Source of the DNA: Prochlorococcus sp. MIT 1300
Lineage (GTDB): Bacteria; Cyanobacteriota; Cyanobacteriia; PCC-6307; Cyanobiaceae
Assembly: GCF_034092375.1 (NCBI RefSeq)
Contig: NZ_CP139302.1
Location: forward strand, 558,001 to 622,000
Direction of reading: 5' to 3'
DNA: 64,000 bases
The notes beneath the pieces were generated by a model, which searched no databases, had not been told where the DNA came from, and was given only the letters and a program-made list of their open reading frames with translations. Below are positions 24,952 to 34,031 of the stretch, piece by piece (positions within the stretch are counted from its first letter, which is position 1; each line of letters opens with the position of its first letter). Both the position numbers and the translations under genes were made by a program.

Positions 24952-26359
24952 CTAACTCCTTAAGTTCTACCAAAAGGTCTCCCAATACCTTCTTAGCATC
25001 ACCAAAAACCATCGAAGTATTTACCAGTTCAAAAAGGTCATTCTTAATCCCAGAATATCCAGCACTCATGCCTCGCTTAACAACAAAAACAGTTCTTGCC
25101 TCTTGAACATCAAGAACAGGCATGCCGTAAAGAGGAGAACTCGAATCATTTTTAGCCTGAGGGTTTACAACATCATTGGCTCCAAGAACAAGAACTACAT
25201 CAGTAGCAGGGAATTCTGGATTTATAACATCCATCTCTTTTAACTGTTCATAAGGCACGTCAGCCTCAGCAAGAAGAACATTCATGTGACCAGGCATTCT
25301 TCCTGCTACTGGGTGAATTGCGTAATCAACTTGAATACCACTTGACTCCAAAACACGAGTAACTTCTCTCAAAGTGTGCTGAGCTTGGGCAACCGCTAAG
25401 CCATAACCTGGAACAACAACAACTCTTTCGGCAGCCTCTAAAGTCAGCGCACATTCTTCAACACTGCAACTAGTAATATTGGTGTATTCACCTGGACTTT
25501 CTCCACTAGAATTGGTTGCCCCAAGGGCACCTCCAAAAAGGACAGATAAAAGAGATCTATTCATACCATTACACATCACCTGGGTAAGAATTAATCCCGC
25601 TGCACCCACCATTGCACCTGCAACAATTAACAACTGGCTTCTAACAACAAAACCTGCTGCAGCCGCTGCAACACCTGAATAACTATTAAGCAGAGAAATC
25701 ACAACTGGCATATCAGCGCCACCAATTGGAAGAGTCACGCCAATACCAAGAAGTGTTGAGCCAATTACTAATAGCCAAAGCCCCTTAAAGTCTCCAATTT
25801 GAAAGAAATGAAAAGCTGCTACTAAGGCAAGAGCTGCAAAAGCAATATTTACGACATGTCTGATCTTGCTTTGCATCCAAGCTGGGGTAGACAGCCAGCC
25901 CTGCAACTTAGCCATTGCGACTATTGATCCACTAAAAGTAATGGCCCCAACAAAAACAGAAACAACTATTGAGATATTTTCAATAAGACCATTTGCAAGT
26001 TCCTCATTAGGGAATAAAGCAACTCCCATCGCAACCAATAGCGATGACATCCCTCCACAGCCATTAAACAAAGCCACTGTTTCTGGCATTGCTGTCATAG
26101 GTACTCTTTGCGCAGTAACCATGCCTAAGAGCCCTCCAATAAGGATTCCAGACAAAATCCAAATAAAAGCTTGAGGGGAAGCTTTTAATTCACCAAAAGA
26201 GCTAACTAATACTCCTACCACTGCAAGTGACATTGCTAAGGCAGCAACCCTATTGGCCTCTCTTGCTGAGCGAACCTTAGAAAGACCTTTAATGCCCAAA
26301 GCAAGCAAAAGAACTGCTACCAGATCAATCAGGTATTTAAGAAGTTGAACAGAATTCAT
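24932..26359 (-). CDS. pntB: NAD(P) transhydrogenase subunit beta
   Basis: A 475-residue subunit of the proton-translocating transhydrogenase, which moves hydride between NADH and NADP+ coupled to H+ flow. About nine membrane helices occupy residues 1-290, followed by the NADP(H)-binding dIII domain: VVVVPGYGLAVAQAQH, IHPVAGRMPGHMNVLLAEADVPYE, VVLVLGANDVVNPQAK and SAGYSGIKNDLF. Its start codon overlaps the pntA2 stop by one base (TAATG), indicating translational coupling. Located in the cytoplasmic and/or thylakoid membrane. Confidence 0.98.
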   Translation of the reverse strand: MNSVQLLKYLIDLVAVLLLALGIKGLSKVRSAREANRVAALAMSLAVVGVLVSSFGELKASPQAFIWILSGILIGGLLGMVTAQRVPMTAMPETVALFNGCGGMSSLLVAMGVALFPNEELANGLIENISIVVSVFVGAITFSGSIVAMAKLQGWLSTPAWMQSKIRHVVNIAFAALALVAAFHFFQIGDFKGLWLLVIGSTLLGIGVTLPIGGADMPVVISLLNSYSGVAAAAAGFVVRSQLLIVAGAMVGAAGLILTQVMCNGMNRSLLSVLFGGALGATNSSGESPGEYTNITSCSVEECALTLEAAERVVVVPGYGLAVAQAQHTLREVTRVLESSGIQVDYAIHPVAGRMPGHMNVLLAEADVPYEQLKEMDVINPEFPATDVVLVLGANDVVNPQAKNDSSSPLYGMPVLDVQEARTVFVVKRGMSAGYSGIKNDLFELVNTSMVFGDAKKVLGDLLVELKELGVGRKG

Positions 26360-26664
26360 TAGCGGTTTTCCTTACTTCGGTTTGATTTACGGCTAAACAT
26401 TGCAAGCATTCGATCTGTTACCAAGAATCCACCAATCACATTGAACAAAGCGAAGCCAAGTGCTACTGAACCAATCAAAAGCAAAGGAGTTTTTTCGCCT
26501 GCGTTAATAATCAAGGTGAGAGCAGCAAGCATGGTTATGCCTGATATGGCATTAGCCCCACTCATCAAGGGTGTATGAAGCGTTGGTGGAACCTTCCCAA
26601 TAAGCTCCAAGCCAAGAAGACTCCCTAACAAAAGCACCCAAAGGGCCTCACTAACAAAATCCAT
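26359..26664 (-). CDS. pntA2: NAD(P) transhydrogenase alpha subunit, membrane part
   Basis: A 101-residue protein equal to the membrane-embedded C-terminal end of PntA, encoded separately as is usual in cyanobacteria and some alphaproteobacteria. Three to four hydrophobic helices are visible, including LHTPLMSGANAISGI, a highly conserved sequence. It ends with a basic tail (FSRKSNRSKENR). It overlaps both neighbours by one base (TGATG before, TAATG after). Confidence 0.96.
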   Translation of the reverse strand: MDFVSEALWVLLLGSLLGLELIGKVPPTLHTPLMSGANAISGITMLAALTLIINAGEKTPLLLIGSVALGFALFNVIGGFLVTDRMLAMFSRKSNRSKENR

Positions 26665-27806
26665 CAGATTGCTCCACCGGGATTAAGGACATCAGGCGAC
26701 AGAATCTTGCCTTCTTTACTTATCAAACAACCAGCAATCAATTCATCGTCAAGATTAAGGAAGAGCTGGCCGTCTTTTATCAAAGGCTTAAGAAGCGCTA
26801 GAAGATTACGTGCATATAACGAGCTCGCATGATTTGCAACGGAACATGGCAATTCTGAAGCTCCTATAAGCTTCACACCCTTTCTATCAACTGTTTTAGC
26901 AGGGTCTGTACAAGCCGAATTGCCTCCCTGAGAAACAGCAAGGTCAATTACCACTGATCCAGGCCTCATGCGATCGAGCATATCCTCACTAATAAGGCGA
27001 GGAGCTCTTTTGCCTGGGACTTGTGCCGTACAGATCGCCACATCTGCTTCTGCTAGCTGATCAGAAAGTTGCTGACGCTGAGCAGCTAGAAAAGTCTGAG
27101 AAGCCTCATTCGCATAACCACCAGATTCAGCTGGCTTTTCTTCAAGTTGAGGAGGATCAATGAACCTTGCTCCTAAGGACTCAACCTGTTCCTTCACTGC
27201 AGGGCGAATATCACTTACATAAACGACTGCTCCAAGGCGTCTTGCAGTAGCAACTGCTTGCAAACCTGCGACTCCAGCACCTAATACAACAACCTTGGCA
27301 GGCTGAACGGTACCTGCAGCAGTCATAAGCATCGGGAAATAGCGATCAAGCTGTGCTGCCGCAAGTAACACTGCTTTATAGCCAGCGATATTGGCCTGAG
27401 AAGAAAGTGCATCTGCAGCTTGAGCTCTACTAATTCGAGGTAAAAGTTCAAGAGCAATCGCTGACAGCTCATGAGATTGGACTACAGAAGACAATGCAAC
27501 ATTTGAATAAGGAGCCAGTAGCCCTACAAGCAATGCACCTGGCTTCAAAAGAGACAAAGAGTCTTCTGTGGGGGTTTGGACACAAAGGACTGCATCTGCT
27601 TCTTTCCAGGCGGCCTGATCCTGAGGAGCAACAAGCTGACAACCAACTGCTGCATATGTCGAATCGACAAAACCAGCATCTAGGCCAGCGTTCATTTCCA
27701 TAGCCACATTGCAGCCCATAGCAACGAACTTCTTGACTGTCTCTGGGGTTGCAGAGACTCGGGTCTCACCAGGAGCAGTTTCTTTTGGGATTAAAAGTCT
27801 GGGCAA
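26664..27806 (-). CDS. pntA1: NAD(P) transhydrogenase alpha subunit, NAD-binding part
   Basis: A 380-residue soluble dI domain that binds NAD(H), resembling alanine dehydrogenase. RLLIPKETAPGETRVSATPETV opens the protein, and VVVLGAGVAGLQAVATARRLGAVVYVSDIRP is the Rossmann glycine motif and its acidic partner near residues 172-202. It starts with TTG at 27806, as no ATG or GTG fits the conserved N-terminus. First gene of pntA1-pntA2-pntB and divergent from the hypothetical gene at 27933. Confidence 0.97.
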   Translation of the reverse strand: MPRLLIPKETAPGETRVSATPETVKKFVAMGCNVAMEMNAGLDAGFVDSTYAAVGCQLVAPQDQAAWKEADAVLCVQTPTEDSLSLLKPGALLVGLLAPYSNVALSSVVQSHELSAIALELLPRISRAQAADALSSQANIAGYKAVLLAAAQLDRYFPMLMTAAGTVQPAKVVVLGAGVAGLQAVATARRLGAVVYVSDIRPAVKEQVESLGARFIDPPQLEEKPAESGGYANEASQTFLAAQRQQLSDQLAEADVAICTAQVPGKRAPRLISEDMLDRMRPGSVVIDLAVSQGGNSACTDPAKTVDRKGVKLIGASELPCSVANHASSLYARNLLALLKPLIKDGQLFLNLDDELIAGCLISKEGKILSPDVLNPGGAI

Positions 27807-27932
27807 AACGAAAAGCCTTTAGACCCAAGGGAGATTAGATGTGAATGGTCCATGATCGGGAACTTTTCTGAAGAAGGCTTTTAAAAGCTCATGTATTAGC
27901 TATTACTCAGTAAGACAGTTCAACTCCTCTAA

Positions 27933-28514
27933 ATGGGCCTTACTGCAATCGAATGTCCTGATGGCGTATGCCATAGCCACCATGGCGGTCATGCTGTGGA
28001 CAGAGCCACAATGAAAAGAAACCTGCAAGTGCATGGCAAAGAATGGTGTGAGCGACTTGCAGAACGCATCTATGAAATGTCGGTAGATACCTTTTCTCAA
28101 ACGGTTATGCCAAGCCTTCATTCATCTGGCTGGCAAAGGCGTCATCTGAATTGGGAATTCAAACTTGACAAGGAGCAATCCGAGCCAGACGAAACACTAG
28201 TCGAGGGAATTATCAATGCCACTGAGAGTTTTCTTCGAAGCAGCGAGGTTCACAGGTTATTCATACAAGAACTAGTTCAAGGAACATTTGCTGAAGCTAC
28301 TGAAGACAATCTTCGAGCAACTGCCGTACGAAAACTTGTTGAAGATAATTTACTAATAATTTTACAAAATCAAAAAGAAGAGCTGATTAGCAAAATTACA
28401 AAGGAACTTTTAGAAGGCACTAACTCAAGCAAAGAGCTTGCACATAATGCTGCCTCAGAGGGGCTTGACGAAGTTCAAAGGTTACTGATGAACCATACTG
28501 AGGCGATGTGTTGA
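27933..28514 (+). CDS. hypothetical protein
   Basis: A 193-residue protein with a His/Cys-rich beginning (ECPDGVCHSHHGGHAVDR) that could bind a metal, followed by a mainly helical, acidic body (KLDKEQSEPDETLVEGII, FAEATEDNLRATAVRKLVEDNLLIILQNQKEELISKI). There is no signal peptide or membrane segment, so it is soluble. The length and codon use support a real gene. I do not recognise the family. It is divergent from the pnt operon, with 126 bases between them. Confidence 0.75.
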   Translation: MGLTAIECPDGVCHSHHGGHAVDRATMKRNLQVHGKEWCERLAERIYEMSVDTFSQTVMPSLHSSGWQRRHLNWEFKLDKEQSEPDETLVEGIINATESFLRSSEVHRLFIQELVQGTFAEATEDNLRATAVRKLVEDNLLIILQNQKEELISKITKELLEGTNSSKELAHNAASEGLDEVQRLLMNHTEAMC

Positions 28515-28625
28515 ACTCATAAACCCAACATGTAACAATGCAAAGGCAAACAAGAACAATTCTTGCACCTACTTAAGCTGACCAGAAAACAATTCAATAA
28601 CTAATAAAGTTTTTAGAGTTTTTAC

Positions 28626-30116
28626 TTGCGCCTAAAGCAGCGATTGTTAAAAAGGGATATTTATATTTTCTGTTTTATTACGACTCTATCTTTTGAGCTT
28701 CAAAGGAGTTCAGACAAACTAAGTATTCTTCCTCGTCTATGGCAAAGACAACTGACGCAACTTTTGAGGCGTCGTATTACAAATGTCTCTGACAAGGAAA
28801 AGGATGTATTAATTCATGCAGGACCAGGTGCAGGAAAGACTCTTGGCGCATTGATGAGTTTTAAAAAAATGAAGGAGGAAGGCCATCTCTCTAACTTTGT
28901 TGTCTTTTGCCATAGGAACTCAATCTGTACTCAATGGCGCAAAACCGCTTTGAAACTTGGATTAAAGCTTATAGATTTCGATGAATTCTCCTCAGACTTA
29001 ACAAGTTTTGACGGAATACTCACGACTTACCAAGGGGCTGCCTCTAAAAAAGATGAGCTAATAGAGGCATTTTCTGGCCTTATAGAAGGAGGATTTCTTG
29101 CTATTGCTGACGAAGCACATCATTTAGGAGTGAACCCAGAAGAACCAGAAAAACAAGCATGGGGAACAACATTTTTAGAGCTAACTTTGCAAAGCAAATT
29201 GAGATTAGGACTCACTGGAACGCCTTTTAGGTCTGACAACCTTGCATTTTGTGCTGCCAGAAAAATACGAGTTAGAACCAATTCAGGTGTATTTGAACAA
29301 ATCAATCCAGACCTCTGCATAGAGCCCCGTGAACTCATCGCAAATGGAGATGTGCGTCCAATTGAATTCAGATTTCAAGATGGGTGGGTTGAACACAGCA
29401 AACCAGGCCAACCAGATCGAGAGCTATCCCTTATCTCATCTGAAAACAGAGAAAGTTGGCGAGCTCGAAATCTTCGCCGTTGCATCCGCCTCTCTGACTC
29501 CAGCAGCATTGCAATGCAACTTCTTATCAAGGCAAAGCTTCAACTACAAAAAATAAGAGAACACCACCCGAACGCTGCTGGCTTAGTGATTTCTAGAGAT
29601 ATTCAACATGCCAAGGCAATTAGCTGTGCTTTAAAGGAAGACGGGGAAAGCGTGGAACTTGTTCACTCCCAAGATAGTGATGCGAATGAACGATTAGCTG
29701 ATTTTCAAATGAGTCAAGCCAAGTGGCTAGTCAGCGTCGATATGTGTTCAGAAGGTTTTGACTCCCCACGAATACGCGTGGTGGCCTATCTGACAACAGT
29801 TATCACAAGGAGTCGCTTCTTACAAGGGATTACACGAGCGGTAAGGATGGACTCCCAAAGAGCAGCAGATGAGCCCATTCCGCGTGATCCCTCATATGTT
29901 TTCGCCCCAGCTGACCCTGTGCTAATTAATCACGCACAGGATTGGGCCAAATCTCAGCCATACCAAATAAAATCGAGCACGATTTCAACCAGTGATCTAG
30001 AAAACTTCGGAGAAAGTTCTCATAGGCCGAGCCTACCTCTAGAAGCCATTAACGATGGAGCAGGAAAGGTTATCAGGATGCACACACCTGAACTACCGGC
30101 TTTCTTGAAAAAATGA
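28626..30116 (+). CDS. superfamily 2 DEAH-type helicase
   Basis: Up to 496 residues, with the two RecA-like domains of Res/UvrB-type helicases. Counting from the TTG at 28626: Walker A AGPGAGKT at 65-72, DEAH at 162-165, TGTP at 197-200, and arginine-finger motif QGITRAVRM in the second domain after EGFDSPRIRVVAYL. The first 33 residues look unlike the rest; the conserved beginning is probably LPRLWQRQL, but no ATG, GTG or in-frame TTG lies just before it. A purine-rich AAAGGAG at 28702-28708 precedes it. Initiation may use a rare codon. Substrate (DNA or RNA) unknown. Confidence 0.88.
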   Translation: MRLKQRLLKRDIYIFCFITTLSFELQRSSDKLSILPRLWQRQLTQLLRRRITNVSDKEKDVLIHAGPGAGKTLGALMSFKKMKEEGHLSNFVVFCHRNSICTQWRKTALKLGLKLIDFDEFSSDLTSFDGILTTYQGAASKKDELIEAFSGLIEGGFLAIADEAHHLGVNPEEPEKQAWGTTFLELTLQSKLRLGLTGTPFRSDNLAFCAARKIRVRTNSGVFEQINPDLCIEPRELIANGDVRPIEFRFQDGWVEHSKPGQPDRELSLISSENRESWRARNLRRCIRLSDSSSIAMQLLIKAKLQLQKIREHHPNAAGLVISRDIQHAKAISCALKEDGESVELVHSQDSDANERLADFQMSQAKWLVSVDMCSEGFDSPRIRVVAYLTTVITRSRFLQGITRAVRMDSQRAADEPIPRDPSYVFAPADPVLINHAQDWAKSQPYQIKSSTISTSDLENFGESSHRPSLPLEAINDGAGKVIRMHTPELPAFLKK

Positions 30117-30175
30117 TTCTTTTTGTAGAGAAAATGCTGTTTTAACTACAGAAAACATTTTTTGGGCCAATAAAC

Positions 30176-30451
30176 ATGCAATCTGGTGTGCATTGGGGAC
30201 AAATCATGGACGCATCTCTTCAACGAAGGCTGAATGTAGCCAGCTGTTGGGCATCCTCCAGAATTGCAGTACTCGACTGCCTTGAACGCTACGAAGACAG
30301 CTATGCAGTTATGCAGGAATTCCAGGAATGGATAGCTTGCCTAGGCGAAAATCCAAAGCACCTAGAAGGTAGTTTTCTCAAAGTACCTACTGATTTATTA
30401 ACTTCTTTAGAGCAAACCTCAAAAGACATCGACGAGATGCTGGAAATATAA
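30176..30451 (+). CDS. small hypothetical protein
   Basis: A 91-residue soluble protein, or 81 residues if the ATG at 30206 is the start (MDASLQRRLNVA). It is mostly helical with an acidic C-terminus (QTSKDIDEMLEI) and contains conserved-looking tryptophans and cysteines (NVASCWASSRIAVLDCLERYEDSYAVMQEFQEW). It lies 59 bases after the helicase on the same strand. Family not recognised. Confidence 0.65.
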   Translation: MQSGVHWGQIMDASLQRRLNVASCWASSRIAVLDCLERYEDSYAVMQEFQEWIACLGENPKHLEGSFLKVPTDLLTSLEQTSKDIDEMLEI

Positions 30452-30585
30452 AGAAAAGATTAAGCCTGGAAACATTTTTTCCTGTTTTCTTGGCAAAGTA
30501 CTTTTTATCTTTTCTGAGTACTTTTGGATTAACTTCTTAAATCCATAAGGGCCTATTCTTGGAAGCTGAAAATGCGCCTTAAAAC

Positions 30586-31977
30586 ATGGGCGAAATTATT
30601 ACACCTAGAGCATTGCCTATTGAAAATATAGTCATAGTTGGATCAGGACCAGCTGGATATACCGCAGCAATTTATGCAGCAAGATCAAACCTACAACCCT
30701 TGCTTATAACTGGCTTCAAAAGAGGAGGTATCCCTGGCGGCCAATTAATGACAACCACACACGTGGAAAATTTTCCTGGCTTCCCCGATGGGGTAATGGG
30801 CCCAGAACTAATGGACCTAATGAAAGCTCAGGCAATCAGGTGGGGAACACAGCTTTTAGAGGCAGACGTAGATGAAATAAACCTAATAGAGAAACCTTTC
30901 AGGCTCATTACTCTTGAAAAGACAATAACTACTCACGCTCTGATCTTGGCCACGGGTGCCAAAGCTAACCGCTTAGGCCTTCCTCAAGAAAATCTTTTTT
31001 GGAGTAAAGGAATTAGTGCATGTGCAATATGTGATGGAGCCACCCCTCAATTCCGTCAAGAGCAACTAGCTGTTGTAGGAGGGGGAGACTCAGCATGCGA
31101 AGAAGCTATCCATCTCACAAAATATGGTAGTCACGTTCATCTATTAGTCCGTTCCAATCAACTCAAGGCGAGTGCCGCAATGGCTGATCGAGTTGCCAGT
31201 AATAAACAAATAAAAATTCACTGGGAAACTAAAATATTAGATGTCTATGGTGATGAATGGCTCAAGGGGATAAAAGTCATATCTATAAAAACAAATCAAG
31301 AAAAAAACATAGAAGTAAAAGGTTTATTTTATGCTATCGGGCATACTCCAAATACCGAGCTAGTACTTAATCAGCTTGATTGCACATCCAATGGCTATCT
31401 AAAAACCAACCCAGGCCGTCCAGAGACCTCAGTCGAAGGAGTCTTTGCCGCAGGTGATATAGCAGATGCAGAATGGAGACAAGGGATTACAGCTGCTGGA
31501 AGTGGGTGCAAAGCTGCCTTGGCTGCTGAGCGTTGGCTAAGCAAAAAAAATCTTTCCAAACCGATTCAAAGAGATCCAATTGAACCTCCATCGATAGATA
31601 AATCCACACCAATATCAACCACGACAAAAGAAAATTACGACGAAAATGCCCTTTGGCAAAAAGGCAATTTTGCCCTTAGAAAGCTATATCATGCAGACAA
31701 TAAACCTCTATTAGTCATATATACTTCCCCTCACTGCGGTCCCTGTCACGTACTTAAACCACAACTAAAAAGAGTTCTGGAAGAACTTGAAGGGAAAGTA
31801 CAAGGAGTTGAAATTGATATTGAGGCAGATCCAGAGATTGCTAAGCAGGCTGGTATTAATGGAACACCTACAGTTCATCTATTTCAATCAAAAGTTCTCA
31901 AAGCTCAATGGCTTGGTTTCAAGCAAAGAAGTGAATTCAAGCAAGTAATCGAATCAACCCTAGAAATAAATAAATAA
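30586..31977 (+). CDS. ntrC-type trxB: NADPH-thioredoxin reductase C: reductase fused to thioredoxin
   Basis: A 463-residue bifunctional redox protein. Residues 1 to about 325 are a thioredoxin reductase with FAD motif GSGPAG (19-24), redox-active CAIC (146-149) and NADPH motif GGGDSACEE (165-173). Residues about 355-463 are a thioredoxin domain with CGPC at 384-387, joined by a Pro/Ser/Thr-rich linker. In plants and cyanobacteria this fusion (NTRC) passes NADPH electrons to 2-Cys peroxiredoxins and supports redox control in darkness or low light. Not to be confused with the nitrogen regulator NtrC. Its final bases are close to infA on the other strand. Confidence 0.95.
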   Translation: MGEIITPRALPIENIVIVGSGPAGYTAAIYAARSNLQPLLITGFKRGGIPGGQLMTTTHVENFPGFPDGVMGPELMDLMKAQAIRWGTQLLEADVDEINLIEKPFRLITLEKTITTHALILATGAKANRLGLPQENLFWSKGISACAICDGATPQFRQEQLAVVGGGDSACEEAIHLTKYGSHVHLLVRSNQLKASAAMADRVASNKQIKIHWETKILDVYGDEWLKGIKVISIKTNQEKNIEVKGLFYAIGHTPNTELVLNQLDCTSNGYLKTNPGRPETSVEGVFAAGDIADAEWRQGITAAGSGCKAALAAERWLSKKNLSKPIQRDPIEPPSIDKSTPISTTTKENYDENALWQKGNFALRKLYHADNKPLLVIYTSPHCGPCHVLKPQLKRVLEELEGKVQGVEIDIEADPEIAKQAGINGTPTVHLFQSKVLKAQWLGFKQRSEFKQVIESTLEINK

Positions 31978-31982
31978 ATAAA

Positions 31983-32252
31983 TTATTTACGCCTTGGTCC
32001 TCCTGGGCGGTTGCCCCCAGGCCGGCCCCCAGGAGCTCCTACATTTCTTTCTCGATAAGTAATTCTTCCTCGAGTTAAATCATACGGACTTATCTCAACA
32101 AGTACCTTATCGCCAGCCAAAAGCTTAATCCTGAACTTAGTCAATTTGCCTGCTGCTCGACATAGGCACTGGTGACCTGCAGGTTGCTCAAGAGTTACCA
32201 AATAGAATCCATTGCCTTGTTCCTTCTCAATAACACCGGATGTCTCAATCAT
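31983..32252 (-). CDS. infA: translation initiation factor IF-1 with Gly/Pro/Arg tail
   Basis: An 89-residue protein. Residues 1 to about 70 are the S1-like OB fold of IF-1 (MIETSGVIEKEQGNGFYLVTLE, GKLTKFRIKLLAGDKVLVEISPYDLTRGRITYRER), which binds the 30S A site during initiation. The start residues and the sequence differ somewhat from the classic MAKED form. About 19 residues follow (GAPGGRPGGNRPGGPRRK), a basic glycine-rich extension beyond the usual 72-residue length that could add RNA contacts. Whether another infA exists in the ribosomal protein cluster cannot be seen here. Confidence 0.9.
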   Translation of the reverse strand: MIETSGVIEKEQGNGFYLVTLEQPAGHQCLCRAAGKLTKFRIKLLAGDKVLVEISPYDLTRGRITYRERNVGAPGGRPGGNRPGGPRRK

Positions 32253-32391
32253 GCCTTTGATCCAGTCATTTGTTTATATAGGTCATTTTAGGCTTATAGG
32301 TGCTTAAAAAGCTCTTAGTGCGATCAACAAAAAAAATCAAAGAAATTTTCCATCGAAAGTATCTATAGTTTTTTTCGGAAGTAGTCCTTCA

Positions 32392-32607
32392 TCAGCCAAT
32401 AGATTCTTGAAGTTCTCTTACCGTTTGCCATTGTCCATAGTAGTAATTTGCCCGTGCACGTCGTTCAGCATCTTCAAGGCCATCAAAAGCATCAAAACCA
32501 ACATTCCTCCACAATTGATTACCACAAGTTCGATCGAGCTCTTCAGTAGCCTCACTAGCTAAGTTATCCAGCCTGCGCTGAAGGTTCTTTACCTGAAATA
32601 CAGACAT
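32392..32607 (-). CDS. small conserved-looking hypothetical protein
   Basis: A 71-residue soluble protein from the ATG at 32607 (MSVFQVKNLQRRL). The frame can extend to 32646, but that adds a hydrophobic piece poorly matched to the rest. The body is helical and charged: LQRRLDNLASEATEELDRTCGNQLWRN, then LEDAERRARANYYYGQWQTVRELQ. No family named. It lies between ycf39 and infA, all three on the minus strand. Confidence 0.6.
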   Translation of the reverse strand: MSVFQVKNLQRRLDNLASEATEELDRTCGNQLWRNVGFDAFDGLEDAERRARANYYYGQWQTVRELQESIG

Positions 32608-32685
32608 GAAACAGGAAACAAATGAAATTCCAAGTCCATAGTACAAAGAAACTACAGACTTGCCAGGGGGCTGCTTTTCTGAATT

Positions 32686-33660
32686 TCAAAAAGGCAGCTT
32701 TTTCTTTGCATCCTTATCTAGATCAGCTTCCATTTCACGAAGGCGTTTCAAAATCATGTCGTAATACTCTCTGATATAACTCTCCAAACCTGTTGTTTCG
32801 GTTGGATCAAGGTTAAAAGCTTTATATGTTTCCTCCATAGGTGCATCTAAGCACCCACCCCCTCCGGTGACCTCTGCAAAAGAAAGGCGTTCAGCAACAT
32901 TAAGAGTAGGTTGAAAAAATGAAACTAGTTGCTTTGCTACTGAAATTAGAAAAGGAGATACTCTCAAAACCTTTGCTGTCTTATCAGTAATTCCCTCACA
33001 CAACTTGACCAGTTCCTCAGGTCTCCATGCCTTAGGCCCAACCACTGGAAAGCTTTCCCGTAAGGTTTCTGAACGAGTTAATGCTGCTACAGCAAATTTT
33101 GCCATGTCTTGTGTATTCATATAAGCAATTGAACTTGGATTACCACTTATCCAAACAGGCTGACTATCAAGTACAGGAATAGCGAATTGGCCAATAACAC
33201 CCTGCATAAATGCAGCACCTTGGAGGATTGTGTAATCCAAGGAAGATTCTTTTAAGAGGTTCTCTGTGCAGTACTTAATGTCCATCAATGGAACATTCCT
33301 AAAGTTTTCAGCTGCTAAAAGAGAAAGAAAAATCACACGCTTGACACCTAATCGATCACAAGCTCTATATAAATTGAGTTTCCCGTCCCAATCTGTCTTG
33401 TAAACACTGTTTGGGTCATCTGGCCTCCCAGTTGCTGCATCAATAACAGCATCCACACCATCCAAGGCATATTCCAAGCTCTCTACATCAAGCAAATCAC
33501 CTTGAGTCAACTCACAGCCCCATTCCTGCAAGAATGCAGCCTTGCGTGGAGCTCGAACAACGCATCTAACTTGATGGCCAGCATCAATAGCACGTTTGGC
33601 AATCTGCCTTCCGAGAGTACCGGTGCCACCAACCACCAGAACCTGCATAGGTAACTTCAT
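32686..33660 (-). CDS. ycf39: Ycf39-type NAD(P)-binding photosystem II assembly factor
   Basis: A 324-residue atypical short-chain dehydrogenase. The dinucleotide-binding motif VVGGTGTLGRQIA is at residues 9-21, and DAVIDAATGRP, VKRVIFLSLLAAENF and YTILQGAAFMQG follow as in NmrA/SDR proteins. In cyanobacteria Ycf39 works with high-light-inducible proteins to supply chlorophyll to newly made D1; the plant counterpart is HCF244. Start is the ATG at 33660; the internal ATG at 33648 (MQVLVVGG) is also possible. petM lies 44 bases upstream on the same strand, giving a photosynthesis pair. Confidence 0.93.
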   Translation of the reverse strand: MKLPMQVLVVGGTGTLGRQIAKRAIDAGHQVRCVVRAPRKAAFLQEWGCELTQGDLLDVESLEYALDGVDAVIDAATGRPDDPNSVYKTDWDGKLNLYRACDRLGVKRVIFLSLLAAENFRNVPLMDIKYCTENLLKESSLDYTILQGAAFMQGVIGQFAIPVLDSQPVWISGNPSSIAYMNTQDMAKFAVAALTRSETLRESFPVVGPKAWRPEELVKLCEGITDKTAKVLRVSPFLISVAKQLVSFFQPTLNVAERLSFAEVTGGGGCLDAPMEETYKAFNLDPTETTGLESYIREYYDMILKRLREMEADLDKDAKKKLPF

Positions 33661-33703
33661 TTAGAAACAGGAGCCTAAATGGGCAAAACAAATATTGCGT
33701 GGA

Positions 33704-33802
33704 CTAGTCACCTTGAAACTTCAGTAAAAGAGCTCCTCCAGCAAGTCCTATGGGGATCAACACCCAAAAAATGGCTGCTATACCAAAAATCTCGGAGGCC
33801 AT
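33704..33802 (-). CDS. petM: cytochrome b6f complex subunit PetM
   Basis: A 32-residue single-helix protein: polar start MASEIFG, hydrophobic helix [20 protein letters not shown] and the short tail KFQGD. This is the size and pattern of PetM (subunit VII) of the b6f complex, which carries electrons from plastoquinol to plastocyanin in the thylakoid. The K-x-Q-G end and the length match other cyanobacterial PetM proteins. It is too short for common ORF filters. Encoded just before ycf39 on the same strand. Confidence 0.9.
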   Translation of the reverse strand: MASEIFGIAAIFWVLIPIGLAGGALLLKFQGD

Positions 33803-34031
33803 TGCAAATGGTAAAACTCTTCTCACCTATTTAAAGCCCTCAAGGGGCAAACTATCTACCACCTGACCAAAAAGCCAATATTCATGAACAATCAAGTTGA
33901 TCCAAAAAAGGAACTGTCATCCAAAAAAACCAATAGGTGGGGGGGAGCCTTTAGCGATACTGGTTAGTGGAATTTTCCGACTTGTCTTGAGAGGACATAT
34001 CTGCTCATTATTAAAAAACGAGGGTCTCAAA

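Noticed and set aside
33884-33967. Short ORF starting MNNQVDPKKELSSKK ahead of the hydrolase gene
   Set aside because: It ends after 27 codons and ends in a G-run; I considered a frameshift joining it to the hydrolase, but the conserved hydrolase start at 34032 does not need it.
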